This document shows, one piece after another, positions 30,789-39,945 of a stretch of 64,000 nt of DNA. The DNA comes from Dyella silvae (lineage in GTDB: Bacteria > Pseudomonadota > Gammaproteobacteria > Xanthomonadales > Rhodanobacteraceae). The notes beneath the pieces were generated by a model. That model saw only the letters and a program-made list of their open reading frames with translations, had not been told where the DNA came from and searched no databases. The position numbers and the translations under genes were made by a program. Positions within the stretch are counted from its first letter, which is position 1. Each line of letters begins with the position of its first letter. The DNA lies in the NCBI RefSeq assembly GCF_026421305.1, contig NZ_JAPJBQ010000001.1, positions 310,001 to 374,000 on the forward strand. The letters run 5' to 3'.

Positions 30789-31614
30789 ATCAGCCTTCCG
30801 TTTCGGTCGCGCGGGCCATCTCATTGGCATTGCCGGTGTGCCAGCATCGCCCTGCGACGCCGTGGGCGTGATCGTATTGAACGCGGGGCTGGTGCACCGG
30901 GTAGGGCCGTTCCGCATGCACGTGGATCTCACCCGGCGTCTCAATACCATCGGTTACCCCACGCTCCGCTTTGATCTTTCCACCATTGGCGACAGTGGCG
31001 CCACGGGCGAGTCGCAGACGCGCAACCAGCAAATCTGCGCCGACGTGGAGGACGCCATGGCCTTGCTGCATCAGCAGGCCGGGTGCCAGCGGTTTGTGCT
31101 GGTAGGGTTGTGCTCTGGTGCTGATAAGGCCCACACCGCCGCGCGAGACCCTCACAGCCACGAAAAGATCAGCGGAGCGGTTTTTCTTGATGGGTTCGCT
31201 TATCGCACGCTCGGCTTCAAGCTGCGTCATTACCTGCCTCGCGCGTTAGACCCGCGCCGCTGGTGGCGGCGGCTGGCGCGTCAGTTGAACGCAGGCGGCG
31301 TGCAAGAGAACCCGGTGTTTGCGGTCGCGCCACTTCCTCAGGACGTGGTGAGCGCCGACCTGACCAGCATGGTGAAGCGCGGACTGAAGCTGTGCTTCGT
31401 CTACACCGGCGGCATCAACATGTACTTCAACCATCAGCGCCAGTTTCGCGAGTGCTTCGGGCCGGTGATGGCTGATCCCGCGGTTTCTTCGCGCTATCTC
31501 GAAGCCATTGATCACACCTATGCGCTTACCGGCGACCGGCAACGGCTGGTCGACCACATTGACGGATGGCTTCGCCACAACTTCCCCATTGTTCACGCAG
31601 GTGCGTCGTCATGA
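30781..31614 (+). CDS. alpha/beta hydrolase (resembles exosortase-A-associated hydrolase 1)
   Basis: 277 residues. Opens with ESAFRFGRAGHLIGIAGVP and the core GVIVLNAGLVHRVGPFRMHVDLTRRLNTIGYPTLRFDLSTIGDSG (about 25-75). The nucleophile elbow is VLVGLCSGADKA (about 104-115): Cys occupies the GxSxG Ser position, as in the exosortase-A hydrolase 1 family, so it may be a Cys hydrolase or acyltransferase. The start is ATG 30781 inside the end of the preceding gene; a much longer in-frame reading would overlap it by 200 bp and is rejected. Its stop overlaps galE (ATGA). Confidence 0.72.
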   Translation: MRESAFRFGRAGHLIGIAGVPASPCDAVGVIVLNAGLVHRVGPFRMHVDLTRRLNTIGYPTLRFDLSTIGDSGATGESQTRNQQICADVEDAMALLHQQAGCQRFVLVGLCSGADKAHTAARDPHSHEKISGAVFLDGFAYRTLGFKLRHYLPRALDPRRWWRRLARQLNAGGVQENPVFAVAPLPQDVVSADLTSMVKRGLKLCFVYTGGINMYFNHQRQFRECFGPVMADPAVSSRYLEAIDHTYALTGDRQRLVDHIDGWLRHNFPIVHAGASS

Positions 31615-32615
31615 ATGGAGTGCTTGTCACCGGCGGAGCCGGATACATCGGTAGCCATGTCGTACAGCAGTTGGTTGAGCGCGGCGAACGCGTGGTAGTC
31701 ATCGACAATCTCTCATCGGGCTTCCCGGAAGCGGTACACGATGCCGAGTTGGTGGTGGGCAACGTGGGCGATCGCGCCTTGGTGTCGCGGGTATTGGCCC
31801 ATCACAAGGTGGATTCGGTGCTGCATTTCGCGGCCCACACGGTGGTGCCCGAATCGGTCACCGACCCGGTGAAGTACTACGGCAACAACACCTGCAATAC
31901 CTGCAATCTGCTGGCAGCCTCCACGGAAGCGGGGGTGAAGCACTTCATCTTCTCCTCCACCGCTGCCGTGTACGGCCTCACTGAGGGCGGCGTGGCCGAC
32001 GAAGACACGCCGACCAGCCCCATCAACCCGTACGGCATGTCCAAGCTGATGTCCGAGAACATGCTGCGCGACGTGAGCGCGGCCAGCGATCTCCGGCACG
32101 TGATTCTGCGTTACTTCAATGTGGCCGGCTGCGACCCCTCCGGGCGTATCGGTCACTCGGCGCCGCACGCCACGCTGCTGATCAAGGTGGCCTGCGAGCA
32201 CGCCGTAGGCAAGTGCGACAGCCTGTGCATCTACGGCACCGACTACAACACGCCCGATGGCACCGGCATTCGCGATTACATTCATGTGGAAGACCTGGCC
32301 ACCGCGCACCTGAGTGCGCTCGACCATCTTCGCCACGGTGGCAGCTCGCTCACCCTCAACTGCGGCTACGGCCACGGCTACAGTGTGCGCGAGGTGATTG
32401 ACGCCGTCACACGCGTGAGCGGCCGTCACCTCAACGTTATCGAACGGCCGCGCCGCACCGGCGATCTGGCCATGCTGATCGCACGCAGCAAACGGTTGCA
32501 AGACGTGCTTGATTGGCATCCGCGATATGACGATCTCGATTTCATCGTGCGCACCGCCTTTCTGTGGGAGCAGAAAATGGTGCAGCGTGCCGCCCATGTT
32601 GCCCGGGTTGCTTAA
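31611..32615 (+). CDS. galE: UDP-glucose 4-epimerase
   Basis: Interconverts UDP-glucose and UDP-galactose (or the N-acetyl forms) to supply sugars for the polymer. 334 residues. NAD-binding GGAGYIGSHV (about 7-16), catalytic Ser in FSSTAAVYG and Tyr-Lys in NPYGMSKLMSE (about 143-147), and GTGIRDYIHVEDLATAH (about 216-232). All active-site residues are intact. Start at 31611 overlaps the preceding stop; the gene is translationally coupled on both sides. Confidence 0.93.
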   Translation: MNGVLVTGGAGYIGSHVVQQLVERGERVVVIDNLSSGFPEAVHDAELVVGNVGDRALVSRVLAHHKVDSVLHFAAHTVVPESVTDPVKYYGNNTCNTCNLLAASTEAGVKHFIFSSTAAVYGLTEGGVADEDTPTSPINPYGMSKLMSENMLRDVSAASDLRHVILRYFNVAGCDPSGRIGHSAPHATLLIKVACEHAVGKCDSLCIYGTDYNTPDGTGIRDYIHVEDLATAHLSALDHLRHGGSSLTLNCGYGHGYSVREVIDAVTRVSGRHLNVIERPRRTGDLAMLIARSKRLQDVLDWHPRYDDLDFIVRTAFLWEQKMVQRAAHVARVA

Positions 32616-34323
32616 GGTGCCGCGCAGCTGGTGGCTGGGCGCCGCCGCGTTGTGTCTGCTCGCTGCCGCCGGTGTCAGTGCGGCGGCCCCGCACAAGGCC
32701 TCGCAGGGCGCATCAGGTTCCAGCAAGCCGTCATCGGAGGCCAGTGCGTCGGCGCCCGATGTACTGCCCGATCAACGCATCGTGTTGCACCGGAACGCCA
32801 GCAGCGGCTCGCCCGTGCTGGCATCGGTGGGCATACCGTTTCCGCCGGGCGTACTGACCGATCCACAACAGTTGCGCATCCTTGATGCCAAAGGCAACGA
32901 GGTGGCTGCCGCTGTACAGGTGATGCTGCGTTGGCACTTCAAAGACAACAGCATCCGCGCGGTGAGGGCACAATTTCATGCGCCACTGACCAGTGACGAA
33001 GAAACGTATTACTTCGCGATAGGCAAGCCACGCAAAGAGGAGATTGCGGGCTGGCCCTACGACGCGGGTCTGGTGGAAGGTCCGCAAGGTTTGCATGTGC
33101 CGGCGGTGCTGGGCACGTTGACGCCCGCATGGATGTCCGCCTCGTTGATCGCGGGGCCGCAACAGCCGGCAACGCCCGACGAAGCCTACGCCAAATACGT
33201 ATCCCGCCAGTTCGAGTGGGCACGCAAACTGCCGGTGGATGATTTCTCAGCCTGGCTGTTCGATCGCCCCTCGGCGCTCTTCAAGGCATATATCCGCACC
33301 GGGCGTTTCGACTATCTGCAAGCCGCGGACGTCAGCTACCGCTTCTACATGAAATACATCAAGCGCGACGGCATACCGGAAAGTCCCAGTTGCGGCGGCG
33401 GCTGGACCTTCAATGACAAGGTGTGCGACGTAAAGTACGTCTACATCGAGCCGATTCTGCTTTCGGTCGCACTCACCGGCAACGACGCCGACCACGATGC
33501 CGGCACCGTCAACAAGATGGTCACGCTCTGGGCCAACGGCGGCTGGAACAACAAGCCCGGCCCGTATATCCGCCCGCAGGAATACTTCACTGAGCGCCTC
33601 GCAGGTCTCGGCCTCATCGAAACCGTGGCCGCCTACGAGCTCACCGGCAACAAGCACTATCTGGCGATGGTCAACGACCGCCTGGGTTGGCTCTACGATC
33701 ACCAGCGCAACAACCCGGACAAGCTCGGCGATGACGGCTCCTGGCGCAACAGCTGGAACATTCACGAAGGCGACGACTGGAAACCCGAGACCGATGTGCG
33801 TGGTGCCTCGCCATGGATGAGCGAAAACATCGTCGATGGCCTCTGGCATGCCTGGCTGGTCACCGGCGACAAGCGCATTCCGGAGATGATCACCGGGTTC
33901 GGCCGCTACCTGGAAAAATACGGCTGGATCAGCGCCGATCTGCTGGTGCAGCCGCATGACTGGCGCAACGGGTGCTCCGGCGGCGGCGGCCAGATCGCCT
34001 GGTACTGGTCGTCATCGCACGCACCAGTGGAAGCCATCGAGAAAATCCAGAACTCCGAAGGGTGGTACAGCGACGGGCACAACGTGGAACTGGCACTGCC
34101 GGTGGCCGCTGCCTACTACTTCGAAACCGATCCGGCCCAGAGTGCTGCGCTCAAGCGCCGGCTAGACAAGCTTGCGTCGTCGTACAGCACATCATGCGCC
34201 GCCATTGACGACACCAAGCGCCGCTTCAACTGGAACAATCGCGGCAGTGCCGTGGTGCAGTGGCTGATTCGCCAGCCGCCCGGCAGCGGCGCCACCGCCG
34301 TCGCGCAGCGAGCGACGCCATGA
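32596..34323 (+). CDS. exported or membrane-anchored protein of unknown function, probable carbohydrate-active fold
   Basis: 575 residues. The N-terminus is a signal peptide or anchor (SWWLGAAALCLLAAAGVSAAAP, about 8-30), followed by a Ser/Ala linker. From about 58 to 140 lies a beta domain (RIVLHRNASSGSPVLASVGIPFPPGVL) that recalls the RIFT-barrel N-domains of some polysaccharide-active proteins. The remainder is helical repeats with aromatic-rich turns (YIRTGRFDYLQAADVSYRFYMKYIK; ERLAGLGLIETVAAYELTG), as in (alpha/alpha)-toroid lyases and hydrolases. I do not recognise the family and see no certain catalytic residues. Its ATG lies 20 bp inside galE. A role in trimming or modifying the exopolysaccharide is inferred from position. 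Confidence 0.6.
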   Translation: MLPGLLKVPRSWWLGAAALCLLAAAGVSAAAPHKASQGASGSSKPSSEASASAPDVLPDQRIVLHRNASSGSPVLASVGIPFPPGVLTDPQQLRILDAKGNEVAAAVQVMLRWHFKDNSIRAVRAQFHAPLTSDEETYYFAIGKPRKEEIAGWPYDAGLVEGPQGLHVPAVLGTLTPAWMSASLIAGPQQPATPDEAYAKYVSRQFEWARKLPVDDFSAWLFDRPSALFKAYIRTGRFDYLQAADVSYRFYMKYIKRDGIPESPSCGGGWTFNDKVCDVKYVYIEPILLSVALTGNDADHDAGTVNKMVTLWANGGWNNKPGPYIRPQEYFTERLAGLGLIETVAAYELTGNKHYLAMVNDRLGWLYDHQRNNPDKLGDDGSWRNSWNIHEGDDWKPETDVRGASPWMSENIVDGLWHAWLVTGDKRIPEMITGFGRYLEKYGWISADLLVQPHDWRNGCSGGGGQIAWYWSSSHAPVEAIEKIQNSEGWYSDGHNVELALPVAAAYYFETDPAQSAALKRRLDKLASSYSTSCAAIDDTKRRFNWNNRGSAVVQWLIRQPPGSGATAVAQRATP

Positions 34324-35879
34324 CGGCCGCGCGTCCCGCCAATCGCCGGCTGGATGTACTGCGCAGCATCACCATCGTGTCGGTATCGAGCTATATCGAG
34401 TTCGCGCTCGGCCTGTTCGTCAGCGTGTGGATTGCGCGCGCGCTCGGGCCCGCAGACTTCGGCCGTTATGCCTTCACCGTGTGGCTGTGCGGCTGGTTGA
34501 TCGTGTGCAGCAACCACGCGCTCACCACATCGTCCACAAAGTTCATTGCCGAGGCCGACGGGGCAGGCTCTACCGCTGTTGCATCGCATATCGCGTATCG
34601 CCTGAACCGGGTGCAGCACGTCAGCACGGCCACCGTCATGCTGCTGTTTCTGCTCGTGCTGCTGGTCGCGCGCCCCACCGAATGGCACGACGCACTGCTG
34701 CCGGCAGCGGCACTGGTGGTGGTCGCTACCGTCAGCAAGGCCAATTACGCCATGTGGGTGGCTATCGCCAAAGGGCAGGAGCGTTTCGAAACGGAAGCCA
34801 TAGCTACCGTGTTGGCAGGCATCATCGGGGTGGGGCTGGTGATCTCCGCCACGTTGGCCAATGCGGGGTTGCTGGCTTTCGTAGGCATCTTCACCATCTC
34901 ATGTCTGCTGCTCAACCTCATCAACCGCATCGCGTACCGGCACTACTGCCAGCCGTTTACCGACGGCCCGGTGCCGGACGATTTGCAGCGGCGCCTTACC
35001 CGGCACCTGAAACTGACGGCCACGCTGATCCTCATCATGTCGTTCAAGGCGGGCACCATCGAGGTGTTTCTGCTCAACACATTTGCAACGTCGACGGCCG
35101 TGGGTTTCTTCGCCATCGCCGGTACCTTGACCAAGGGCGCCGTGCAGCTGTTCTCGGTGGGCCTCACCACCACATTGCTGCCCTACATGGCCAAATCCTT
35201 CGGCGAGCGCGGGCATGCGCACACCGTGCACTTCCTTGGCGAGGCCACGCGATTCTATTGGGCCGTGGGGTTAATGATCGCCGGGCTCGGGCTGGTCACC
35301 ACGCCTGACATCGTCACGCTGATGTACGGGCATCGTTATGCCGATGCCATTCCCGCCATCGAGGCCATGCTGGTACTGGCAGGGCTGCTGTTGATTGGCA
35401 ACGGTATCGCCGCGTATCAAACCGTGGTGGACCGTCAGGACGATCGCATTCGCATCGCCGTGATTTCGCTTTGCCTCAATGCCGCGCTTGGCATCCTGCT
35501 CGTGCCCGCGTTGGGTCTGCTTGGCGCCGTGCTGACCTATGCCGCCACTCGTCTTTCCGAACTCGTGCTCTCCATCTTCTACCTGCGCAAAGCCACCACC
35601 GGCGGCTTGCCCGTGGCCGCCATGGCACGCCTGTTTGGCGTGGGCGCCGTTGCAACGGCGGTAGCGTGGGCGGTGACCGCGTCCATTCCCAGTCTGTGGG
35701 CCTTCCTGCTCGGCGGGGCGGTATTCGTGGGCATCTTCGTACCCGCCAGCGTGCTCGTGCGCTACTGGGGCGACGATGACTTCCGCCTGCTCGCTTCCAT
35801 CGCCAACCGTTTCGGCGCACCGGGGCGCATTGTCATGCGGGGGCTCAACAGTCTGCACGGCCAGGGAGCCAATACGTAG
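34320..35879 (+). CDS. polysaccharide flippase (Wzx/RfbX family)
   Basis: 519-residue membrane protein with about 12-14 TM helices, starting SVSSYIEFALGLFVSVWIARALGPADFGRYAFTVW (about 20-54), the characteristic opening of Wzx/MATE-type oligosaccharide flippases. It should move undecaprenyl-linked repeat units across the inner membrane. The start at 34320 overlaps the preceding stop (ATGA). A Wzx implies a Wzy-dependent route, yet no wzy candidate is in the window. Confidence 0.88.
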   Translation: MTAARPANRRLDVLRSITIVSVSSYIEFALGLFVSVWIARALGPADFGRYAFTVWLCGWLIVCSNHALTTSSTKFIAEADGAGSTAVASHIAYRLNRVQHVSTATVMLLFLLVLLVARPTEWHDALLPAAALVVVATVSKANYAMWVAIAKGQERFETEAIATVLAGIIGVGLVISATLANAGLLAFVGIFTISCLLLNLINRIAYRHYCQPFTDGPVPDDLQRRLTRHLKLTATLILIMSFKAGTIEVFLLNTFATSTAVGFFAIAGTLTKGAVQLFSVGLTTTLLPYMAKSFGERGHAHTVHFLGEATRFYWAVGLMIAGLGLVTTPDIVTLMYGHRYADAIPAIEAMLVLAGLLLIGNGIAAYQTVVDRQDDRIRIAVISLCLNAALGILLVPALGLLGAVLTYAATRLSELVLSIFYLRKATTGGLPVAAMARLFGVGAVATAVAWAVTASIPSLWAFLLGGAVFVGIFVPASVLVRYWGDDDFRLLASIANRFGAPGRIVMRGLNSLHGQGANT

Positions 35880-35881
35880 CC

Positions 35882-37036
35882 ATGATGCCGCCCGTATCGG
35901 AGAGCACCACCTGCGAAACCATCCAGAGCGAAGCCGCCTTGCGCGAGCTGCGCGACGAACTCGCGCGCGTGGCCGATCACCCCGGTGCCGCATCGGGCAT
36001 CGTGCAGCATCCCGACTGGTTGCTCTACGAACTGGAGTGGCGCGGCGACATCATGTCGCCGTACCTCATCGTCGTGCGCGATGGGCGAGGGCAGGTGATC
36101 GGTTACGCGCCCATGCTGGCCTACGTGCATCACGCGCGCGTGGCGCTGGGCAGTTATTACCTGCAGATCTATCGCGGCCGCGTACTGCGCTTGCTCGGCT
36201 CTGGCGTGGTCGCTGCGGAAGCGCATCGCGGACTGGTGGAACGGCAAGTGGCAACCGCGCTGCTGCACGACCGCCGGGCCCGCGTCATCCGCATCCAGGA
36301 AACCAGCTTGCCCAACCCGCTGGCCTACACCATGTCGATGGGCGCCCATCGCTTCTCCCTCGTGCAATCCAACATGCTCGACCAGTTGAACTGGAGCATC
36401 TACCCGCAACCCTCACTGGCCGACTACCTCGCCAGCCTCGGCTCAAAGAAACGCAACGACCTCTCGCGCCGCTTGCGCAATGTCTACAAGAAGCTCGGTG
36501 ATCAGGCACAACTGCGTATCTTCGACACGCCCGAAAGCGTCGATGAATACGGCGCACTGATGAACCAGATCTACGCCCGCAGCTGGCACGCCGACGACAT
36601 GCCCATCGACTGGCAAACACCAGCACGCCTGACGCTGTTCCGCAAACTCGCACAAGATGGCCGCCTGATCGGCCACATGCTCATGCTCGGCGCCCGCCCC
36701 ATTGCCTACGTCCACGGCTACCGCCTCGCCGGCCGCTACCTGCTCGACGACACCGGCTACGACGAGGAATTCAGCTCGCTCGGCGTCGGCTCATCGCTGA
36801 TCTTTCAGGCCGTGCAAGACGTGATGACACGCTTCCCCGGCGAAACCATCGACTTCGGTTATGGCGATAACCAGTACAAGCGCGTGCTGGCGAACCGGCA
36901 GACGCCGTGTGGTTCGCTTTATCTGGTGCGGGGCAGCGTGCCGCGTGCGAGGTTTGGGGTAATAGCGCCGCTGCGAAGCATTTACCGCAGCTTGCATGGG
37001 ATGAGGCGGCGGGAGCAGGTCGAGGGGGCGGGTTAA
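35882..37036 (+). CDS. GNAT-fold acyltransferase of the FemAB/CelD(BcsL) type
   Basis: 384 residues with a double GNAT architecture. The middle segment SLADYLASLGSKKRNDLSRRLRNVYKKLG (about 178-206) is the conserved basic helix of the CelD/BcsL family, and the C-terminal GNAT domain includes RLIGHMLMLGARPIAYVHGYRLAGRYLLDDTGYDEEFSSLGVGSSLIFQAVQD (about 260-312) ending in DFGYGDNQYKRVLA. It probably N- or O-acylates a sugar of the polymer; FemAB-like genes are usual in exosortase-type loci. Last gene of the operon, 2 bp after the flippase gene. Confidence 0.75.
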   Translation: MMPPVSESTTCETIQSEAALRELRDELARVADHPGAASGIVQHPDWLLYELEWRGDIMSPYLIVVRDGRGQVIGYAPMLAYVHHARVALGSYYLQIYRGRVLRLLGSGVVAAEAHRGLVERQVATALLHDRRARVIRIQETSLPNPLAYTMSMGAHRFSLVQSNMLDQLNWSIYPQPSLADYLASLGSKKRNDLSRRLRNVYKKLGDQAQLRIFDTPESVDEYGALMNQIYARSWHADDMPIDWQTPARLTLFRKLAQDGRLIGHMLMLGARPIAYVHGYRLAGRYLLDDTGYDEEFSSLGVGSSLIFQAVQDVMTRFPGETIDFGYGDNQYKRVLANRQTPCGSLYLVRGSVPRARFGVIAPLRSIYRSLHGMRRREQVEGAG

Positions 37037-37246
37037 GCCGAGCAAGGGAGGGCGCCTGCGATGCCCTCGGAACTCCAGGAGCCGACTGGAGTGTTGACCG
37101 GCAAATCGGTGGTCGTCAGGATTGCGAAGTATTACTTCTTTCACCCGGGGATAGGTCTGCTATAAGGGCCGGCAGAGGGAACGCCCATTTGGCCGTGGGC
37201 AATGGAACATGACGTATTGCACACTGATGTGCCGCGGGGGAAGTCT

Positions 37247-38452
37247 ATGGATGTCCGTTCGCATCGTCGATTCGGCGATGCTTTGTATCAGTTGATCAGC
37301 AGCGCGTTGGTAGTTGTACTGCTCTGCGCTATCTGCCTAACTCCTGGAAACGTTCACGCTCAGTCCTACAGCGACCGCATGGCGTTGTGTCAATCGGATG
37401 AGACGGCGCACCCGACAGATGGCATTAACTATCGCTGGATTCCGTGCTTTGGCGCCAAGGCGTCTAACGGCTCCAACTACGTGTTCGAGTACTACGAGGC
37501 TCGGCCCGGTTCAGGCCCTTGGTCATCACCGATCAACATGAATGCGTGGCTGTACCTTGGCCCCATACCGGGCAAGGCCACAGGAAGCGGCTGCACCTGT
37601 GAAGGTGGCAAGGGAACACCTGGCGGGGAGACGGCCGGTCAAAATGCGTCCGCGCCTGCTGGCGGAAACCCCGTCATGGTTAAGGACCCGATCAACGCTT
37701 TTACCGGCAACAAGTACCAGCAGCAGGATGACTTCAACGGCGGCCCCTGGCTAACGCTTCGCCGCTTCTACAACAGCGACGCAGCCGTAGCTTCGACCGC
37801 CATGGGAGCTCATTGGCGGCACAGCTTCGACCAGACGATGCAAATTCAAGGCGGTAGTCCGGCAACGGTCATTACGCTGTATCGCCCGGATGGCCGGCAG
37901 GAAGTTTTTACCCGCCTCACTGCGCAATGGACGGGGGATGCCGACAATCCCGATGTGCTTGTCGAAAACGACAACGCACTGGGCGCGCCGATGAACTACA
38001 CCGTCTACATCGCCGCGTTGCACATCTATGAAACCTACAGCCCCAGCGGTCTGTTGCAATCTGCCGTGGACGAGACGGGGCGCGGTATCACGTTGACCTA
38101 CAGCACCGGGTCAACACCAACAACCATTGCACCGACGGCTGGTTTGCTGTTGAACGTCACCGAGTCGAATGGGCGCCAGCTTAACTTCACCTATGACACC
38201 AACGGCTATGTCCAGCAGATCGTGCTCCCCGATGGCGGTGCACTGACCTACAGCCACGATACCCTGCATAACCTCCAGTCCGTGCAGTATCCGGATGGCA
38301 AGACACGGCAGTATGTCTACAACGAGGTGGCGCAAACAGGCGGCACTAACCTTCCCAACGCGATGACTGGCATCGTCGATGAGACGGGCAGCCGATTCGA
38401 AAGCACGACATACGACAGCAGCGGCCGCGCGACCTCTGCCCCATCGCGCTGA
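37247..38452 (+). pseudogene. Rhs/YD-repeat protein, 5' part only (truncated)
   Basis: 401 codons of a secreted Rhs-type protein: signal peptide ending NVHAQS (about 40), a ~100-residue N-terminal region with Cys pairs (GSGCTCEGG), then the DUF6531-like segment KDPINAFTGNKYQQQDDFNGGPWLTLRRFYNS (about 147-178) and the first YD/RHS repeats (RGITLTYSTG, QLNFTYDTNGYVQQI, DGGALTYSHD). Full-length relatives exceed 1000 residues with a C-terminal toxin or variable tip. Here the reading ends 15 bp after TTYDSSGRATS, where the sequence switches to a LysR gene. The ribosome site GGGGGAAG before ATG 37247 supports this start. Probably a remnant. Confidence 0.75.
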
Positions 38453-39051
38453 TGGGTGCGGGAGTCGCCGAGATGATCGCGAAGTATCTTCAGGAGAACC
38501 CTCAGGTTCGCGTCCTGGTGGACGCCACCAGCCGTCGTGTCGATCTCATCGAGGAAGGGTTGGATGTCGCCATACGCGTTCGCGTGCCGCCGTTGGAGGA
38601 CACGGAACTGGCCGTAAGGCCGCTGAGCGTGTCGGCCAGGATTCTGGTCGCGAGCCCCGCGCTGTTCCAGCGCGACCACGTGCCAGACACGATCGAAGCC
38701 CTGACGGAGTGGCCGACGCTGTCGATGTCCAGCAACGGCGAAAAGGTCGTCTGGAACCTGCTCGATGCCGAGGGCAAGACCAGTACCTTGACCCATCAGC
38801 CACGCATGGCCACCGATGATCTCGCCAGCTTGCGCGTGGCAGCACTGCAGGGCCTGGGCGTGGCCTTATTGCCCAGAGAGCTCATCGACGCGGACATCAA
38901 AGCGGGTTGGTTGACTCATCTTCTTCCCCACTTGTCCACGACACCGGGACTGATACACGCTGTCTTCCCTTCCCGACGAGGGATGGTGCCCGCCGTGCGC
39001 AAGTTGCTGGATGCTCTGGTGGAAGGGTTCGAGAAGATGCACGGTCAGTGA
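38431..39051 (+). pseudogene. LysR-type regulator fragment lacking the HTH domain
   Basis: In-frame sequence from DLCPIALMGAG to the stop encodes a LysR substrate-binding domain: VRVLVDATSRRVDLIEEGLDVAIRV, VRPLSVSARILVASPALF, DDLASLRVAALQGLGVALLPRELI and GMVPAVRKLLDALVEGF. About 95-100 N-terminal residues with the winged helix are missing; upstream is the truncated Rhs gene. An ATG at 38452 could still give a 199-residue product, but with no DNA-binding part. The LysR lies next to hydrolase genes it probably once controlled. Confidence 0.8.
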
Positions 39052-39117
39052 CGCGTTATCCATGATCTGGGGCTACGGAGACCTGCTTCCACGTCGGGCA
39101 TGCCGCTCTCCCATGCC

Positions 39118-39759
39118 TCAGGCCGCGAGCTTCGCCACCATTTCTTCCGTCGAGACGACGGCGCTCGCGTAGGCTGGCACATTGAACTTGAGCGAGGCGT
39201 CCATCTCAGCCTGACTGAAGCTTCCGATCGCGTCTTTCACAAGGGTGACTTCGTAGCCAAGCTCTGCCGCGTATCGAACGGTGGACTCGATGCAGGTGTT
39301 GGCGCGCAGACCGATGACGATCACCTTGCGAACCCCGTGTTTCTTGAGCTGAAAATCAAGATCCGTGTTGGCGAAGCCGCTTGACAGCCAATGTTCCTGC
39401 GCGACAACGTCGCCGGGTTTGGGTGCAAAGTCCGGATGAAACGTACCGCCCCAGGTGCCGTCGGCGAAAACGTGATTCCGCGCGGTCGCCGCGCCGATCG
39501 GCGGAATGGTCTTCCAATGGGAATGTTGATCGGATTCGCGCCACCGATGATGCGGGGCGATAAAGATGGGGATACCGCGATCACGGGCGACGGCCAGGAC
39601 TTGCTTCATATGTTCGACGACGTTGAATGCCTCAAGCGTCGCACGGCATAACGGATAGAGCTTGCCACCCTCGGAGAGGAAGTCGTTGTAGGGATCAACA
39701 ATAAGCAATCCCGTCAGCTCGGGTTCGTAGGTCAGGTGGGGCTCTTGTGCGTCGGTCAT
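39118..39759 (-). CDS. isochorismatase-like cysteine hydrolase
   Basis: 213-residue cytoplasmic hydrolase of the isochorismatase/nicotinamidase fold. The catalytic Asp is in GLLIVDPYNDF (about 22), a Lys should lie in the central region, and the nucleophile Cys is in GLRANTCIESTVRYAAELGYEV (about 155). The substrate is unknown; likely an amide or a C-N compound. Next to a LysR fragment and two other hydrolases, all on the minus strand, which suggests a small catabolic or detoxification set. Confidence 0.83.
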   Translation of the reverse strand: MTDAQEPHLTYEPELTGLLIVDPYNDFLSEGGKLYPLCRATLEAFNVVEHMKQVLAVARDRGIPIFIAPHHRWRESDQHSHWKTIPPIGAATARNHVFADGTWGGTFHPDFAPKPGDVVAQEHWLSSGFANTDLDFQLKKHGVRKVIVIGLRANTCIESTVRYAAELGYEVTLVKDAIGSFSQAEMDASLKFNVPAYASAVVSTEEMVAKLAA

Positions 39760-39945
39760 TTCAATACCCTCAACGCATCGTTTTTCGTGTCGGTGTCACT
39801 GACAAATTCATCGTTGGTCGCGTGCGATCGATCAGGTCGTCATGTTGCCAAACGCCGCGCGACGGCTAAGCGAAGTGCCCGGATTCGGCCAGGCCGAGCA
39901 TCTCCCGCCGTCGGCGGCGCACCCTTTCCACGTCGCGACTTTGTA

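Noticed and set aside
36443-37144. Minus-strand frames near the FemAB-like gene as a second acyltransferase
   Set aside because: They are antisense frames of 90-120 codons to the well-supported plus-strand gene.
37247-39051. A natural Rhs-LysR fusion protein
   Set aside because: The two parts are in different reading frames and the Rhs frame ends in TGA at the join, so no single product exists.
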